DNA of 64,000 nt, from IMG/VR virus record IMGVR_UViG_3300034684_000299, positions 62,001 through 126,000 of that record; one strand, given 5' to 3'. Positions 1-9,015 of the stretch are shown here, piece after piece. The translations under genes were made by a program, and so were the position numbers. The number at the start of each line of letters is the position of its first letter. Position 1 is the first letter of the stretch. Origin of the DNA: a virus. The notes beneath the pieces were generated by a model. That model was not told the DNA's origin. It did not search any database and saw only the letters and a program-made list of their open reading frames with translations.

Positions 1-2
1 GG

Positions 3-110
3 GCTTTAACTCGTGATATGGGAGCTAAATTCGGTAAAAGAGAACATTTTACAATAGTTATAAGAATACCAGAAAATACTTATAAGGAGGTTATTGCCGA
101 TGTTTACTAA
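3..110 (+). CDS. C-terminal end of an unidentified protein (cut by window edge)
   Basis: An open frame enters from the left edge and ends in TAA at 108-110, giving about 35 residues that finish in RIPENTYKEVIADVY. Its last codons contain the Shine-Dalgarno of the next gene and overlap that gene's ATG, which is typical of translationally coupled phage genes. Too little is visible to name a family. Confidence 0.6.
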   Translation, partial: ALTRDMGAKFGKREHFTIVIRIPENTYKEVIADVY

Positions 111-324
111 GCTTGAATTATTGGAACTTGCTAAAGTGCTTGATGAGGAATATTTGAATAATAAGTTTCAAGAAAGAGAAAATGTTGGAAAGTTTTTTCA
201 TTCAAGAGAATTATTGGAAGAAATTGAGAAAGATATAGTTAAAGCACAGGAATTACATAAATTAATTGATGAATTAATAGAATATTTTGAAATAGAACCT
301 TATATAGAGAAAAAAATCATATAA
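100..324 (+). CDS. Small acidic hypothetical protein
   Basis: About 74 residues, charged and predicted mainly helical, with no motif I recognise. An AGGAGG at 84-89 sits 9-10 bases before the ATG at 100, so I prefer this start over the in-frame TTG at 94. The first codons overlap the end of the preceding rightward gene, so the two are probably coupled. A two-part terminator follows, where transcription meets the end of the leftward late operon. Confidence 0.6.
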   Translation: MFTKLELLELAKVLDEEYLNNKFQERENVGKFFHSRELLEEIEKDIVKAQELHKLIDELIEYFEIEPYIEKKII

Positions 325-359
325 TTACCCGCCACGCTAACATACGAACCTCCTCCTAT

Positions 360-383
360 CCCGCCTTCACGGGCGGGTTTTTT
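360..383 (+). terminator. Rho-independent terminator
   Basis: CCCGCC and GGCGGG form a 6-bp GC stem around a short loop, followed by six T. It ends the rightward transcription unit. Confidence 0.8.
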
Positions 384-387
384 CCAA

Positions 388-421
388 AAAAAAAACGGGA
401 GATTATCTCTCCCCTTTTTTT
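388..421. terminator. Bidirectional terminator between convergent operons
   Basis: GGGAGA/TCTCCC stem (397-402 with 408-413) with an A run on the left and a T run on the right, so it can act in both directions. It lies directly at the 3' end of the leftward late operon. Confidence 0.75.
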
Positions 422-607
422 TTACATCTTAATTTCAAATCCAGCAAATATTTCTGCTTTTTTCTCTTCAAAAGGTTTTCTTACTCCACCACCAACACTT
501 AAATTATCGTTCTTATCTAGCGGGACAAACAACCCAGCACCAATAGATTTGTTTGTCAATATTGCATCTGCATTTATCCTAAATCCACCTTCTTTGCCAG
601 GGTCCAA
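422..607 (-). CDS. Small beta-rich hypothetical protein, start uncertain
   Basis: The frame is open from 703 down to the stop at 422 and overlaps the end of the holin gene. The only usual start codon is a TTG at 607, without a good Shine-Dalgarno. The translated stretch upstream of 607 continues smoothly (ending VSWTAYTLDPG), so the true start may be further upstream or the protein may arise by translational coupling or frameshift from the holin gene. The sequence alternates glycine-rich strands (GAGLFVPLDK, SVGGGVRKPF, IFAGFEIKM), like short beta-hairpin proteins. Last gene of the late operon; position next to the holin suggests, but does not prove, a lysis or envelope role. Confidence 0.5.
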   Translation of the reverse strand: MDPGKEGGFRINADAILTNKSIGAGLFVPLDKNDNLSVGGGVRKPFEEKKAEIFAGFEIKM

Positions 608-654
608 GGTATACGCTGTCCAAGATACCCCTTCTTCTACCCCGCCTTTTGAAT

Positions 655-990
655 CTAGGACTTTGGTTTGCCGAATTGTTTGTCCAGTATAAAAACCGCT
701 GCTTCAATCGCCGCATTAAGTAATGTAGCATCAGTTTCTCCTACCGTTATTCCATGATTTTTTAAAATATCTGTCGCCATAGCCATCGCTTTTTCTTTCT
801 TCTGCTCGCTTGTTAATTGTTCAGTTTCGCCTATTTGTTCTACCGCCAATACTACGTCTTGTGCTACTGTTTTTACAATATCTGATAAATCCATGAGCTT
901 CTTTTTTTTGTCATTTGGAATCTTTGTACCAAGATATACTGCTGCTATTGCAATTAAAAATACTACTATATACATCACTATCTCACCCAT
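655..990 (-). CDS. Phage holin, LLH (LL-H) type
   Basis: 111 residues: an N-terminal transmembrane helix (about residues 5-20, MYIVVFLIAIAAVYLG), a lysine-rich turn, then an amphipathic helical domain with AVEQIG, EKAMAMATDIL and a C-terminal AAIEAAVFIL. This order and length fit the phage holin LLH family, which forms membrane lesions at the end of infection. A Shine-Dalgarno AGAGGAGG precedes the ATG at 990. It lies at the distal end of the late operon, although the transglycosylase that may act with it is 43 kb away. Family assignment rests on pattern recognition only. Confidence 0.7.
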   Translation of the reverse strand: MGEIVMYIVVFLIAIAAVYLGTKIPNDKKKKLMDLSDIVKTVAQDVVLAVEQIGETEQLTSEQKKEKAMAMATDILKNHGITVGETDATLLNAAIEAAVFILDKQFGKPKS

Positions 991-993
991 TTT

Positions 994-1479
994 TTATTCC
1001 TCCTCTTTCAGTAATTTTATTTTTTCAAACCTTGATTCTTCTTCAAAAAAATCTTTTTCTAACATCATTTCTTCTTCAGTTTCTTCTTTAATTTCTTCTT
1101 TAGATTCTTCAGATTCTTCTTCTTTAACTTCTTCTAACTCTGTTACTGGTTTTTCTTTTTTGGATTCAGAATCTTTAGAATTTGTTTTCTCTTCAACTTT
1201 TTTCTCATAATATTCTAAAAATATTACTATTCCTACATTTGATGTGAATATTTTTTTATCTATAATTATATATTTATCGCCATCATTACTATGATTCATG
1301 ATATTTTCATATGTTTCTTTTTGTCTAGTATCAGAAATTATAAATTCATCACATTTGTAAATATAATTAGAATAAAAATCATTTGTGATATCATCAAAAT
1401 CATTTACTATCCGTGACATGGCAACTGCGGCTGGATCTTTTTCCATTTTAGACTGTTCCTTTTTTTTTACTGTATCCAT
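994..1479 (-). CDS. Hypothetical protein with acidic coiled tail
   Basis: 161 residues. The first 90 look globular (FDDITNDFYSNYIYKCDEF, YIIIDKKIFTSNVGIVIFLEYYEKK); the rest is a low-complexity run rich in Glu, Lys and Ser. The AAGGAGGAG before the ATG supports the start. It sits between the portal and holin genes in a tight run with 3-12 base gaps, so it is expressed late. No family recognised. Confidence 0.6.
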   Translation of the reverse strand: MDTVKKKEQSKMEKDPAAVAMSRIVNDFDDITNDFYSNYIYKCDEFIISDTRQKETYENIMNHSNDGDKYIIIDKKIFTSNVGIVIFLEYYEKKVEEKTNSKDSESKKEKPVTELEEVKEEESEESKEEIKEETEEEMMLEKDFFEEESRFEKIKLLKEEE

Positions 1480-1491
1480 TTTTACTCCTCC

Positions 1492-3318
1492 TTACATTGG
1501 GCTTGCTTCAGTATTTGGTGGTTTTACTTCATTCATCTTTCTTCTGTTTACCTGTCCACTAGCATTTGACTCCACCGATTGGTTCTCTGGTTCTTGTGGT
1601 GTCAAATTCAAAAGCTTAGATAAAATTGGATCTTTCAACAAGGTATTTTGAAGTACTAGGGCTGTATAATTGTTGGTAATTGATTTAAGCAAATCCTCTG
1701 GTATTTTATCAAATTGCCCTTTCATTATATAGTTTGCTATTTCATACAATTCAACGTCTTCTACATTAGGTTTTTCTCCACCTTGTTGTATAATTTTCTG
1801 CATTTGTACTTCACCTATAACTTGACGTAATTGTTGATAATATTGTGTCTCTATTTGCAATTTAGCCTTTGCTTCAGCTTCTTTCACCAAGTTTTCAGTT
1901 TCATGATTATAATCAAATCCAAATTCGTTAAGTAGTGTATTGTCAGATATTTTTCCCATAGAATTCATGTTCAATAACAAATCTTTTCTTATTGTATCGT
2001 CTGCCATCTTAAAATCTCTTAACTTGATTTTTATTTTTGGTAGATCTGTAAGTTTACTTATTTTTTCTGTCAAGAAATTAAAAATCTTATTCAAGCTTTC
2101 TCTATAATTTATAAAATGGTTTTCTAACATTCTCAAAGAAACACTACTTCCTGACCAAGATAACCCTCCAAACATGAATTCTCTGGGTACACCTAATCCT
2201 GCTATAATTTCATTTATAACTGAATTAATCTCTTGAAACACCATCAATGCTTTCCCTTCCCCACCTATTTTACCTTCTATTACTGGCATAGGAAAAGTTT
2301 GAATAGCATTAGGATTTTTATCCCATTGAGTAAGTGCTTGTTTCATTTGAGTTTTCCATTTTCCTAAATTTAACATTCCAGTGATTCCAGCAGGACCTTG
2401 CGTACCTATAACTACTTCTGTAGGAGGAGCTATATATCTTTTCATCATAATATGATCTTCCGCAATCGCAGTTTGAGCTCTTCTCAACATATTTAAATAA
2501 AATACTTGATTCAATATAGGTTGCATAGGAGGTAATCCCCACCCTGGATACTTTAAAGATACACTAGGATATTTTGTATGTAATACATTTTTTGTTGTTA
2601 GTTTTAATTCACTGTAATTTTGAATAATAGCATCTAACATCCATTTAGGAGTATGTTTCAAAAAGTCTATTTCTCTTTTGATACTTTCTTTATCGCTCTT
2701 TTCTATTTTATAATAATATACTCTTTCGTCTGTAAAAGTGTTATATGCTATACGAATATTTATTGGATTCCAAAAAATCATTTTAAATCCGCTTATATCC
2801 TTTATAGCTTGTTGATGTATCTCAGCCGGAACCTTTCTATTATATTTTTCTGATATTATCCATAACTGTTGATCCCTTATTTCCCAGTTTGGAACTTCAC
2901 GATTGTTCCCTTTTTGTTTAATGTATTTCAAATTCAATATATCATTGTTATCATCTTTATTCAAAAATATGTTTCTGAAAGGTGGTAAAATTGTAGTAAA
3001 AACATTCCCATATACATTATAATATAAACCATATTCTATTAGCTTTTCTTTGACACCCATTTCTTCAAATATTTCTTTATACTTCTCTTTTACCCTTTCA
3101 TCTTTTGTTTCAAATTGTAATTCAGTGATTGGATATTCAGACATCTTGTATACTATAGCTGATATTATATGATTAGTCATATAATAATATTGCGACATCT
3201 TCAATAACTCAGAGATGTCGTCAGGTACGTAAAAATTTAAAGGATCAAATATTTTTCTATATCTGTCTCTTAAATAATTATAATTATAAGTTAATGGAAT
3301 ACTGTTGATTGCTGGCAT
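1492..3318 (-). CDS. Portal protein
   Basis: 608 residues. The central part carries features of phage portal proteins: a wing region with long strands, then YPGWGLPPMQPILNQVFYL and LRRAQTAIAEDHI, a GTQGPAG loop, and a C-terminal helical stem with ITEIIAGLGVP-like sequence (NEIIAGLGVPREFMFGG) and SGSSVSLRMLENHFINYRESL. Portals form the dodecameric ring at the capsid vertex through which DNA is packaged. Shine-Dalgarno AAAGGGG precedes the ATG. It lies far from the terminase gene and distal to the tail tube genes, not in the usual terminase-portal-protease order. The call rests on motif pattern. Confidence 0.78.
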   Translation of the reverse strand: MPAINSIPLTYNYNYLRDRYRKIFDPLNFYVPDDISELLKMSQYYYMTNHIISAIVYKMSEYPITELQFETKDERVKEKYKEIFEEMGVKEKLIEYGLYYNVYGNVFTTILPPFRNIFLNKDDNNDILNLKYIKQKGNNREVPNWEIRDQQLWIISEKYNRKVPAEIHQQAIKDISGFKMIFWNPINIRIAYNTFTDERVYYYKIEKSDKESIKREIDFLKHTPKWMLDAIIQNYSELKLTTKNVLHTKYPSVSLKYPGWGLPPMQPILNQVFYLNMLRRAQTAIAEDHIMMKRYIAPPTEVVIGTQGPAGITGMLNLGKWKTQMKQALTQWDKNPNAIQTFPMPVIEGKIGGEGKALMVFQEINSVINEIIAGLGVPREFMFGGLSWSGSSVSLRMLENHFINYRESLNKIFNFLTEKISKLTDLPKIKIKLRDFKMADDTIRKDLLLNMNSMGKISDNTLLNEFGFDYNHETENLVKEAEAKAKLQIETQYYQQLRQVIGEVQMQKIIQQGGEKPNVEDVELYEIANYIMKGQFDKIPEDLLKSITNNYTALVLQNTLLKDPILSKLLNLTPQEPENQSVESNASGQVNRRKMNEVKPPNTEASPM

Positions 3319-3331
3319 AAAAAACCCCTTT

Positions 3332-3976
3332 CTAGAGCCAAGTATCTTCTATAGAAAAATTAATGAATTGTTCCAAAGCCTTATCCAGAATATATCTTTT
3401 CTTTAATTGTATTTCATCGAATTCTTCAAATCCGCCATTGTTCAATACTTCTACTATATCTTGTCTACCTTTGATTTTTTCATATAAATCATCAAGCCTT
3501 TTATTTACGTTTGGTATCTCTATTTCAAAATGTTTTAACAATGGATGAGAAGTAACCAGTCCAAATTGTTTAGTCCAAGTCTGCACAATATATTTTTTTA
3601 CCTCTTCACTAAACTTTCCATCTGGTCTATGTTCTTTCAAAAGATGTAAAGTAATTATTAATTCAATATCTTCTATTGGTGATAAGATCCAAGCTTCACC
3701 AAGTCCATCTACTATAAAATTTGCTACATTATGAAAAACTTGCCATTGAGTAAATACTTGGTCTGAAGTCAATAGAGTCTTATATGCATTCAATTTATTT
3801 TTTAAACTTTCAGACATTCTAACTCCTAAATATTTAGCAATATAATATTCCAATGTCTCGACGGAATTATTTATAGTAATATCTATTCCTTTTGTCTTCA
3901 AAAATCTTTTCAAAACAGCAAAGATTTTCTCCAGATTTATAGAATTGGGCTCAGTAATCAATGATAAATTTGACAT
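3332..3976 (-). CDS. Hypothetical virion-cluster protein
   Basis: 214 residues, predicted mostly helical, no recognised motif. An AAAGGAAG lies upstream of the ATG. Its place directly before the portal gene and 4 bases after the DUF6582-like gene suggests a head or head-tail joining function; this is inference from position only. Confidence 0.55.
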   Translation of the reverse strand: MSNLSLITEPNSINLEKIFAVLKRFLKTKGIDITINNSVETLEYYIAKYLGVRMSESLKNKLNAYKTLLTSDQVFTQWQVFHNVANFIVDGLGEAWILSPIEDIELIITLHLLKEHRPDGKFSEEVKKYIVQTWTKQFGLVTSHPLLKHFEIEIPNVNKRLDDLYEKIKGRQDIVEVLNNGGFEEFDEIQLKKRYILDKALEQFINFSIEDTWL

Positions 3977-3980
3977 TGAA

Positions 3981-5057
3981 TTAGACTTCCTTTATCTTAT
4001 CTAAAATAAATTGTTGAATTTCGAATGGCAAATCAGGCCATACTATTTCTGGATTTTCTAACAAAGCTTCCACAGTATCTTTATCTAATATACCTTGTAA
4101 TTCATTTGCAACAGAATATAATTCTGTCAATGTAGGCATTATTAATGCATCTTTTTCATATTGATCCATCCAACTATTCATAACTTCTTCAGGAGTCCCA
4201 ATAATTGGATAATACTTATCTAAAGACGCAAGTTTATCCAATTGTCTTAACCTTTCAGTAAATTGTTGCGGTGTATAATAACTTGATATTTTATATAATT
4301 TTTTATATCCTTCTTTAATACTAGCTTCTTTTGTCATGTTAGCTCTTTTTTCTATAATTTCATGTAAGTTTTCAGGATAATATTTTACTTCCGCATACTT
4401 TTTTAATGGATTATCGTCCGATATTTCTATATTGTATTGCTTAGCTTTCGTTATAATATTCTTTGCTAATTTTGACCTTTGATCAGCCGGCATATCTTGG
4501 TAAACTTTACCATACATTTTTATCGCAGCTCTAACATGATTTTCGTCGGGCATAGGGAATTTTCTTATCTTTTTCCCATCTTGATTAATAACCAATCCAA
4601 AAGCTGAATCCGGTAAAGATTCTCTTTCTTGATAACTCAGTTTTGATGCGGTTTTCTTCATTAAAAAATCTCTTTGTGCCGGTACTTGTTCTTCTGTAAA
4701 ATAAATAACAGGATATTCTGGATTGTAATCTTTAGCCATGTTGGCATATTTTTGTATACTGTTAGATATAGATACCCCATATTTTTCTCCTGCATATGCT
4801 AGACGCTTAGCAACTTTATTTATGCAGGTAATAGGTAATTTTTCTGCAGTCTTTTTAAAATATTCTAAAGAGACTTTTGTATTTTCCTCAGAATCTATTG
4901 GATATTTTGGATATGAATTAAATTTATTATCTTTAATGATAATAGCATGATTGAACGCAGAAGGTCGTGACATTGAAGCGTACTTTTTAAATTCTTCCCC
5001 AATTTTTTCAAAACCATCATCAAACTGATCGTACACTTCTCCAATTAAGGTAAACAT
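3981..5057 (-). CDS. Head-associated protein with a DUF6582-like domain
   Basis: 358 residues. Residues about 150-220 hold the pattern LPDSAFGLVI...RKFPMPDENHVRAAIKMYGK with a following KAKQYNIEIS, which matches the DUF6582-type domain seen in phage head proteins. A weaker second copy lies near residues 50-105 (FNHAIIIKDN...KYPIDSEENTKVSLEYF...GEKYGVSIS). Short K-x-A motifs recur (KYASMS, KTASKL, KYAEVK, KRANMTKEAS, KLASLD), as in other proteins of this cluster. Family function is unclear; a structural or capsid-maturation role is likely from context. Confidence 0.6.
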   Translation of the reverse strand: MFTLIGEVYDQFDDGFEKIGEEFKKYASMSRPSAFNHAIIIKDNKFNSYPKYPIDSEENTKVSLEYFKKTAEKLPITCINKVAKRLAYAGEKYGVSISNSIQKYANMAKDYNPEYPVIYFTEEQVPAQRDFLMKKTASKLSYQERESLPDSAFGLVINQDGKKIRKFPMPDENHVRAAIKMYGKVYQDMPADQRSKLAKNIITKAKQYNIEISDDNPLKKYAEVKYYPENLHEIIEKRANMTKEASIKEGYKKLYKISSYYTPQQFTERLRQLDKLASLDKYYPIIGTPEEVMNSWMDQYEKDALIMPTLTELYSVANELQGILDKDTVEALLENPEIVWPDLPFEIQQFILDKIKEV

Positions 5058-5062
5058 TTAAA

Positions 5063-5734
5063 TCACCTCGCAGCTTCTTCATCAAAAGTAACAGGTTCAA
5101 TTCTTGAGAACACAAATTGCATGTTTTCTGCTATCATAACTGTATTAGCTGATACACTTAGAGAATAAGCGTTAAGTACACAATTTTTCAATTCAATTAT
5201 TCTATCTGGATATTCTATAGAATTGTATCCACCTATATTTTCAGCACCAGTCGCAGTATCGCCACTAATGTTCGTATCTAATGAAGTACCTTTTTTATAC
5301 ATCGCAATTAATAAAGATACTGGGTCTTCAAATATCTCGTGTAATATGCTAAATACAACTCTTCTTTTTTGTACAGGATAATTAAAATAGTAATCTTGAT
5401 TGTCTTTTACAAAATTAAAATATTTTAATAAATTGCCTGTATTCACTAACAATTTAGATATACCTAATGTACCATCTACACCGTTTTCAGCAAAATCTGA
5501 TACATTAGAACCTAACTCAAAGAATCTTTGCATTTGTTTCGTTTGATTCATGGTTAAATTTTGGACTTTACCTATTGGTAAAAGATCGGTTGCATCACTA
5601 AAATTGTTAACTATCTTGAAAGCATTCAAATCCTGTTTAATTGGCAACATGAACAATATATGATTACTTTTTACAAAGTCATTTGCAGTATACTGGTTAT
5701 CGTTGACTAATTGAGTTTTTGGGTCCCAAGCCAT
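5063..5734 (-). CDS. Tail tube protein, paralogue 1
   Basis: 223 residues. Contains LPIGKVQNLTMNQTKQMQRFFELGSN followed later by GTLGISKLLVNTGNLLKYF, the layout of contractile-tail tube subunits (strand-rich barrel that stacks as hexameric rings inside the sheath). It aligns by eye with the next gene (MGLLQDITLQEYRMTQPIKEIGS and GSISLNKVLV). AAGGGGGG precedes the ATG with 8-base spacing. Located after the sheath and the second tube-like gene, as in myoviruses. One of the pair may instead be an end-cap or initiator. Confidence 0.65.
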   Translation of the reverse strand: MAWDPKTQLVNDNQYTANDFVKSNHILFMLPIKQDLNAFKIVNNFSDATDLLPIGKVQNLTMNQTKQMQRFFELGSNVSDFAENGVDGTLGISKLLVNTGNLLKYFNFVKDNQDYYFNYPVQKRRVVFSILHEIFEDPVSLLIAMYKKGTSLDTNISGDTATGAENIGGYNSIEYPDRIIELKNCVLNAYSLSVSANTVMIAENMQFVFSRIEPVTFDEEAAR

Positions 5735-5749
5735 TCATTATTCCCCCCT

Positions 5750-6295
5750 TCAGGCTATATCTTCTATTTTTGTAAATAAAAAAGTAGCCGATTCTATTAC
5801 AACTGGTTGTCCAGCAGATACATTGAGACTTTTATCCTGTATTTTCGCCTTTTCTATTCTTGATTTACCTACTATTGAAGCACTGAATCCAGTTATATCG
5901 TTTAATAAATCTGCTTCTTTTGGATCAAAAGCAACGAGAATAAAGTTAGTAGTTTTTCCAAAAGTTTGTAAAAGATCCATCTCTAATTTAGATACGTCGT
6001 TATGTGTAGCAGCTATAATGCCTTCATTAAAAACGAGTACTTTATTTAGACTTATACTACCTTGAAAAGGACCTGGCAAATATATTGGTACCAAACTTCC
6101 AATTTCCTTTATAGGTTGCGTCATTCTATATTCTTGCAATGTAATATCTTGCAAAAGTCCCATTGGTATATATTCAACAGAACCATTGATAACTGATTCT
6201 CTATACAATGCAAATCTATAAGAGGCTAATAATTCCGAATCATTAGTTGAAATCATCTTTTCAACTTCTTGATCTAAATTCCATTCAGTTGCCAT
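5750..6295 (-). CDS. Tail tube protein, paralogue 2
   Basis: 181 residues from the ATG at 6295, which has GGGGGG ten bases upstream; an in-frame TTG at 6331 is less likely. It shares the tube-protein core with its neighbour: Y(I/L)PMGLLQDITLQEY, a GSLVPIYLPGPFQGSISLNKVLV stretch, and a hydrophobic C-terminal strand pair ending in FLFTKIEDIA. Lies between sheath and paralogue 1, so it is likely the main tube subunit or a tube cap. Which paralogue forms the bulk tube cannot be told from sequence. Confidence 0.65.
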   Translation of the reverse strand: MATEWNLDQEVEKMISTNDSELLASYRFALYRESVINGSVEYIPMGLLQDITLQEYRMTQPIKEIGSLVPIYLPGPFQGSISLNKVLVFNEGIIAATHNDVSKLEMDLLQTFGKTTNFILVAFDPKEADLLNDITGFSASIVGKSRIEKAKIQDKSLNVSAGQPVVIESATFLFTKIEDIA

Positions 6296-6334
6296 ATTTT
6301 GTTTTCCCCCCTTATCAATAAAAATGGGCAAAAG

Positions 6335-6352
6335 GGGATATTAATCCCCCGT
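6335..6352 (-). terminator. Possible weak terminator or attenuator after the sheath gene
   Basis: On the minus strand GGGGAT-TAAT-ATCCCC is followed by TTTT. It lies between sheath and tube genes and could set their relative expression. Confidence 0.45.
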
Positions 6353-6355
6353 TTT

Positions 6356-8350
6356 TTATCTGGTTCTAACTTTAAGAGTTATAATTCCACCTTTCATAGG
6401 TAATTCTGGGAAGTAATTAATTGTTAAATTAATATACTTTGGATTTTCCGGGTCTGCTCCATATTCACTTACTGTAACATCGTTTCCTATTAACCCCATA
6501 TTAGCATGTTCTTTCAACCTTGCATTCACTATATCAACTATCAACCTTATAGAACTCATTGTAAGTTGTTGCGTATTTTTAAGTTTGTTTTGTACTACAT
6601 TGTTTATATCTTTAGCCGACCAATCAACAGAACTTACAACTGAATGTTCACTACCTTTAGAATCCAACGTATCAGTAGTAACTTGATCGACTAATGTTGG
6701 AGCCCCTTCTACACCTTGCTCTAATACCATTAACCCTGCAGAAGAAAGAGTTTCTATTTGTAATTCATTAAAATAAAGTCTATTATCTAATGGATAATAA
6801 ATACCAATAATTTCAGGCAAAGATTGATACGTTAACTGATAATGAGGTGTAGATTCATTCATGTACTTTGTAGTTAACGCCATAACAGCACATGCACCAT
6901 AAATCCCAGGAACTGGATAATTTATTCCTTTATAATTAACTTTCAAAACTGGGTTGAATATTATATCTATTCTTTTTTCATTTATACTATCCATCTTTGA
7001 TATAATATCTTCAACAATAGCTTGTTTATCGTTTAGAGCAAAGTTGGTCGACGCATCATTGAACCCGTTGAAACCTAATGCAAATTTGACATAATCCAAT
7101 TTGCTTTCTCTTTCTTTGATATAAGCATTTATTTGAGGAAGTATTGAAAATCCTGATAAAACAGTATATGCGTATACTCCTCGTTCTCCCATATAATTTA
7201 GTTTATCTTGTATATCAACCATATCGTTAAGGTCAAATATAGAATCAAAATCGTTAGAACTAGAAGTTGACGCTATAGCATAAACGCCTTGACCGGAACC
7301 AGAAATATGTAAATAACAACCGTACGCAATTGGATTCAATGGATGTATAACGCCAAATTTAGTTTCAATATCTCCTATATTTTGTATATATTGTAAAGAA
7401 GAATAAATTGGATTATCTATGTTATATTCAACAGTTAATGTTTTATCCGTCATGTCGTATGTTGGATTTATATAAATTAATCCTTTCATTGGATCTACCC
7501 AATATTCCGGGTCCACAAAACCTGAATCAGAAAAATCTCTATCTTGTAAAAAATCTGGATAATAAACAAATTCTTCTTCCATTGGTGTTGCTGGCGTGGT
7601 TGAAGTATCCAACCAAGTTGCTTTTACTGTTAAATAAGATGTTGGATTGGTTTCAGAAAATTTTATAGGGTTGTCTCTCAACTCGAAAACAGTTTGATTT
7701 AAACTCATCGTTTGTGTAACCAAAGAGAAAGATTGTGAAGCACCTAAAGTTACTTTTTTCTGAGCCTTGTATTCTACAAGAATTGCAAAGCTTGAATTAG
7801 AATTACCTGTTCCATCTATTAGTATTGGTCTTGTTTCACCAGCCATGTTCACTGGAACTGGTGGTGTTCCTGCACCATCAACTAAAAATTTTGGAATAAC
7901 TATTTTATCAGCTGTTATACCACTTGGCACTGTATTACCAAAATCATCCATCCATTCATTTTCTTTAACTACCTTAGTTATATCTACATAAGATACATCT
8001 ATTTCAGGAACTTTCATAGGAGGAAATCCTCTGAAATATTCCCTTGAAAAATTTCTTATTCCTATATCAAAAGATACCGACCCTGGAATGAGATATACTT
8101 TGACAGAATTTAAATCCACTACATCGTATAATTCGTTTCTTTTTGGATAGCTAACAATAAAATTATCAACTTCTCCTGTCTTATACGTTATCCTTTGCCC
8201 CAATGAATCTACAACAAGGGCATCTTGTCCTTCTATTACAATGTTACTGGCACCAATTATTCCAGCTGGAAATCTTGGTATTTGTGTAGTTAATTGAGGT
8301 TCCAAAATATATTCTTGTTTGACTTTAAAGCCTGGTTTTCTGTATGCCAT
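6356..8350 (-). CDS. Contractile tail sheath protein
   Basis: 664 residues from the ATG at 8350. The N-terminus MAYRKPGF is the classic sheath start. Central domains show SGFSILPQINAYIKERE, a domain with FGFNGF-type turns and ISKMDSINEKRIDIIFNP, and PVPGIYGACAVMALT; the C-terminus (residues about 600-664, VDIVNARLKEHANMGLIGND, VSEYGADPENPKY, GGIITLKVRT) matches the conserved sheath end that engages the tube. An in-frame GTG at 8380 overlaps the Shine-Dalgarno; a hairpin (8359-8375) between that Shine-Dalgarno and the ATG restores useful spacing, so I prefer 8350. Proves a myovirus-type tail. Confidence 0.88.
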   Translation of the reverse strand: MAYRKPGFKVKQEYILEPQLTTQIPRFPAGIIGASNIVIEGQDALVVDSLGQRITYKTGEVDNFIVSYPKRNELYDVVDLNSVKVYLIPGSVSFDIGIRNFSREYFRGFPPMKVPEIDVSYVDITKVVKENEWMDDFGNTVPSGITADKIVIPKFLVDGAGTPPVPVNMAGETRPILIDGTGNSNSSFAILVEYKAQKKVTLGASQSFSLVTQTMSLNQTVFELRDNPIKFSETNPTSYLTVKATWLDTSTTPATPMEEEFVYYPDFLQDRDFSDSGFVDPEYWVDPMKGLIYINPTYDMTDKTLTVEYNIDNPIYSSLQYIQNIGDIETKFGVIHPLNPIAYGCYLHISGSGQGVYAIASTSSSNDFDSIFDLNDMVDIQDKLNYMGERGVYAYTVLSGFSILPQINAYIKERESKLDYVKFALGFNGFNDASTNFALNDKQAIVEDIISKMDSINEKRIDIIFNPVLKVNYKGINYPVPGIYGACAVMALTTKYMNESTPHYQLTYQSLPEIIGIYYPLDNRLYFNELQIETLSSAGLMVLEQGVEGAPTLVDQVTTDTLDSKGSEHSVVSSVDWSAKDINNVVQNKLKNTQQLTMSSIRLIVDIVNARLKEHANMGLIGNDVTVSEYGADPENPKYINLTINYFPELPMKGGIITLKVRTR

Positions 8351-8358
8351 TTTATTTA

Positions 8359-8375
8359 CCGTTATTTTATAACGG
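8359..8375 (-). promoter_or_regulatory. Hairpin between Shine-Dalgarno and sheath start codon
   Basis: CCGTTAT-AAA-ATAACGG folds to a 7-bp stem with a 3-base loop. GGAGG lies at 8382-8386 and the ATG at 8348-8350. Looping out the stem brings the two to about 14 bases (fewer if the extended GGTGA pairs too). Confidence 0.55.
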
Positions 8376-8445
8376 CTCACCCCTCCTTCTTAAACTTTTC
8401 TTTCATTTAATTTTATCATCTTTGATTTTGATACTTAGTAAAATA

Positions 8446-9015
8446 CTATTCCTCATCTACCAGATTAGCAATTACTTTAACCTTTTCAAAAATACTTTCA
8501 ACTAATTTGTAATCTATTTCATAATTAAATAGAACATCAGCTTGAACGGGAATATTGTATAAAATTTTAGCATTATCCTGTATTATCATTGCAGACCCTA
8601 TTCCTGCCGGTTCTACTTCATGAAAGAATCTTTCAAACGTATTTTTATACTTTTTGAGTTGCATAAAATATTGTGTTGCTAATCTATATCCTTCAGTTTC
8701 ATTTGGAGTTATAAAATTTATTATTACATTTGTAGATAATAAAAAAGTATGTAACCCTTTAGTATATAAAGTTGAACCCGTTTCATTAGGAAAAAAATTA
8801 GTAGCATCACTAATTCCAGCAACATCAACTAAAACTATCAACCGTTTATTTCCTTTGTTATTGAATTCAACAGTATTGAATGCAAATCTCAAATCATAAT
8901 CTTCTTCATCTAAACTCATCACTTCTTTTAAAAAATAATCTAAGTGATCGATGAAAACCGCTCCAATAATTTCATGAAAAGACCAGTTATATCCCTCTGC
9001 AGTCTCCGTATCCAT
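8446..9015 (-). CDS. Probable neck / tail-completion protein
   Basis: 189 residues, mixed alpha/beta, with no diagnostic motif (RLIVLVDVAGISDATNFFP, TFLLSTNVIINFITPNETEGY). AGGGGAGG lies 7 bases before the ATG at 9015, so the gene truly overlaps the end of the upstream gene by 76 bases. It sits between the HK97-gp10-like gene and the sheath, where tail-terminator or tail-completion proteins are normally encoded. Function is inferred from that position. Confidence 0.55.
   Translation of the reverse strand: MDTETAEGYNWSFHEIIGAVFIDHLDYFLKEVMSLDEEDYDLRFAFNTVEFNNKGNKRLIVLVDVAGISDATNFFPNETGSTLYTKGLHTFLLSTNVIINFITPNETEGYRLATQYFMQLKKYKNTFERFFHEVEPAGIGSAMIIQDNAKILYNIPVQADVLFNYEIDYKLVESIFEKVKVIANLVDEE

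Noticed and set aside
893-1210. Ser-rich rightward reading frame opposite the holin and acidic-tail genes
   Set aside because: It is the complement of Glu/Lys codon runs in the real leftward gene; no ribosome site and low-complexity product.
6295-6331. TTG start 12 codons upstream for tube paralogue 2
   Set aside because: The GGGGGG ribosome site lies inside that extension and fits the ATG at 6295.
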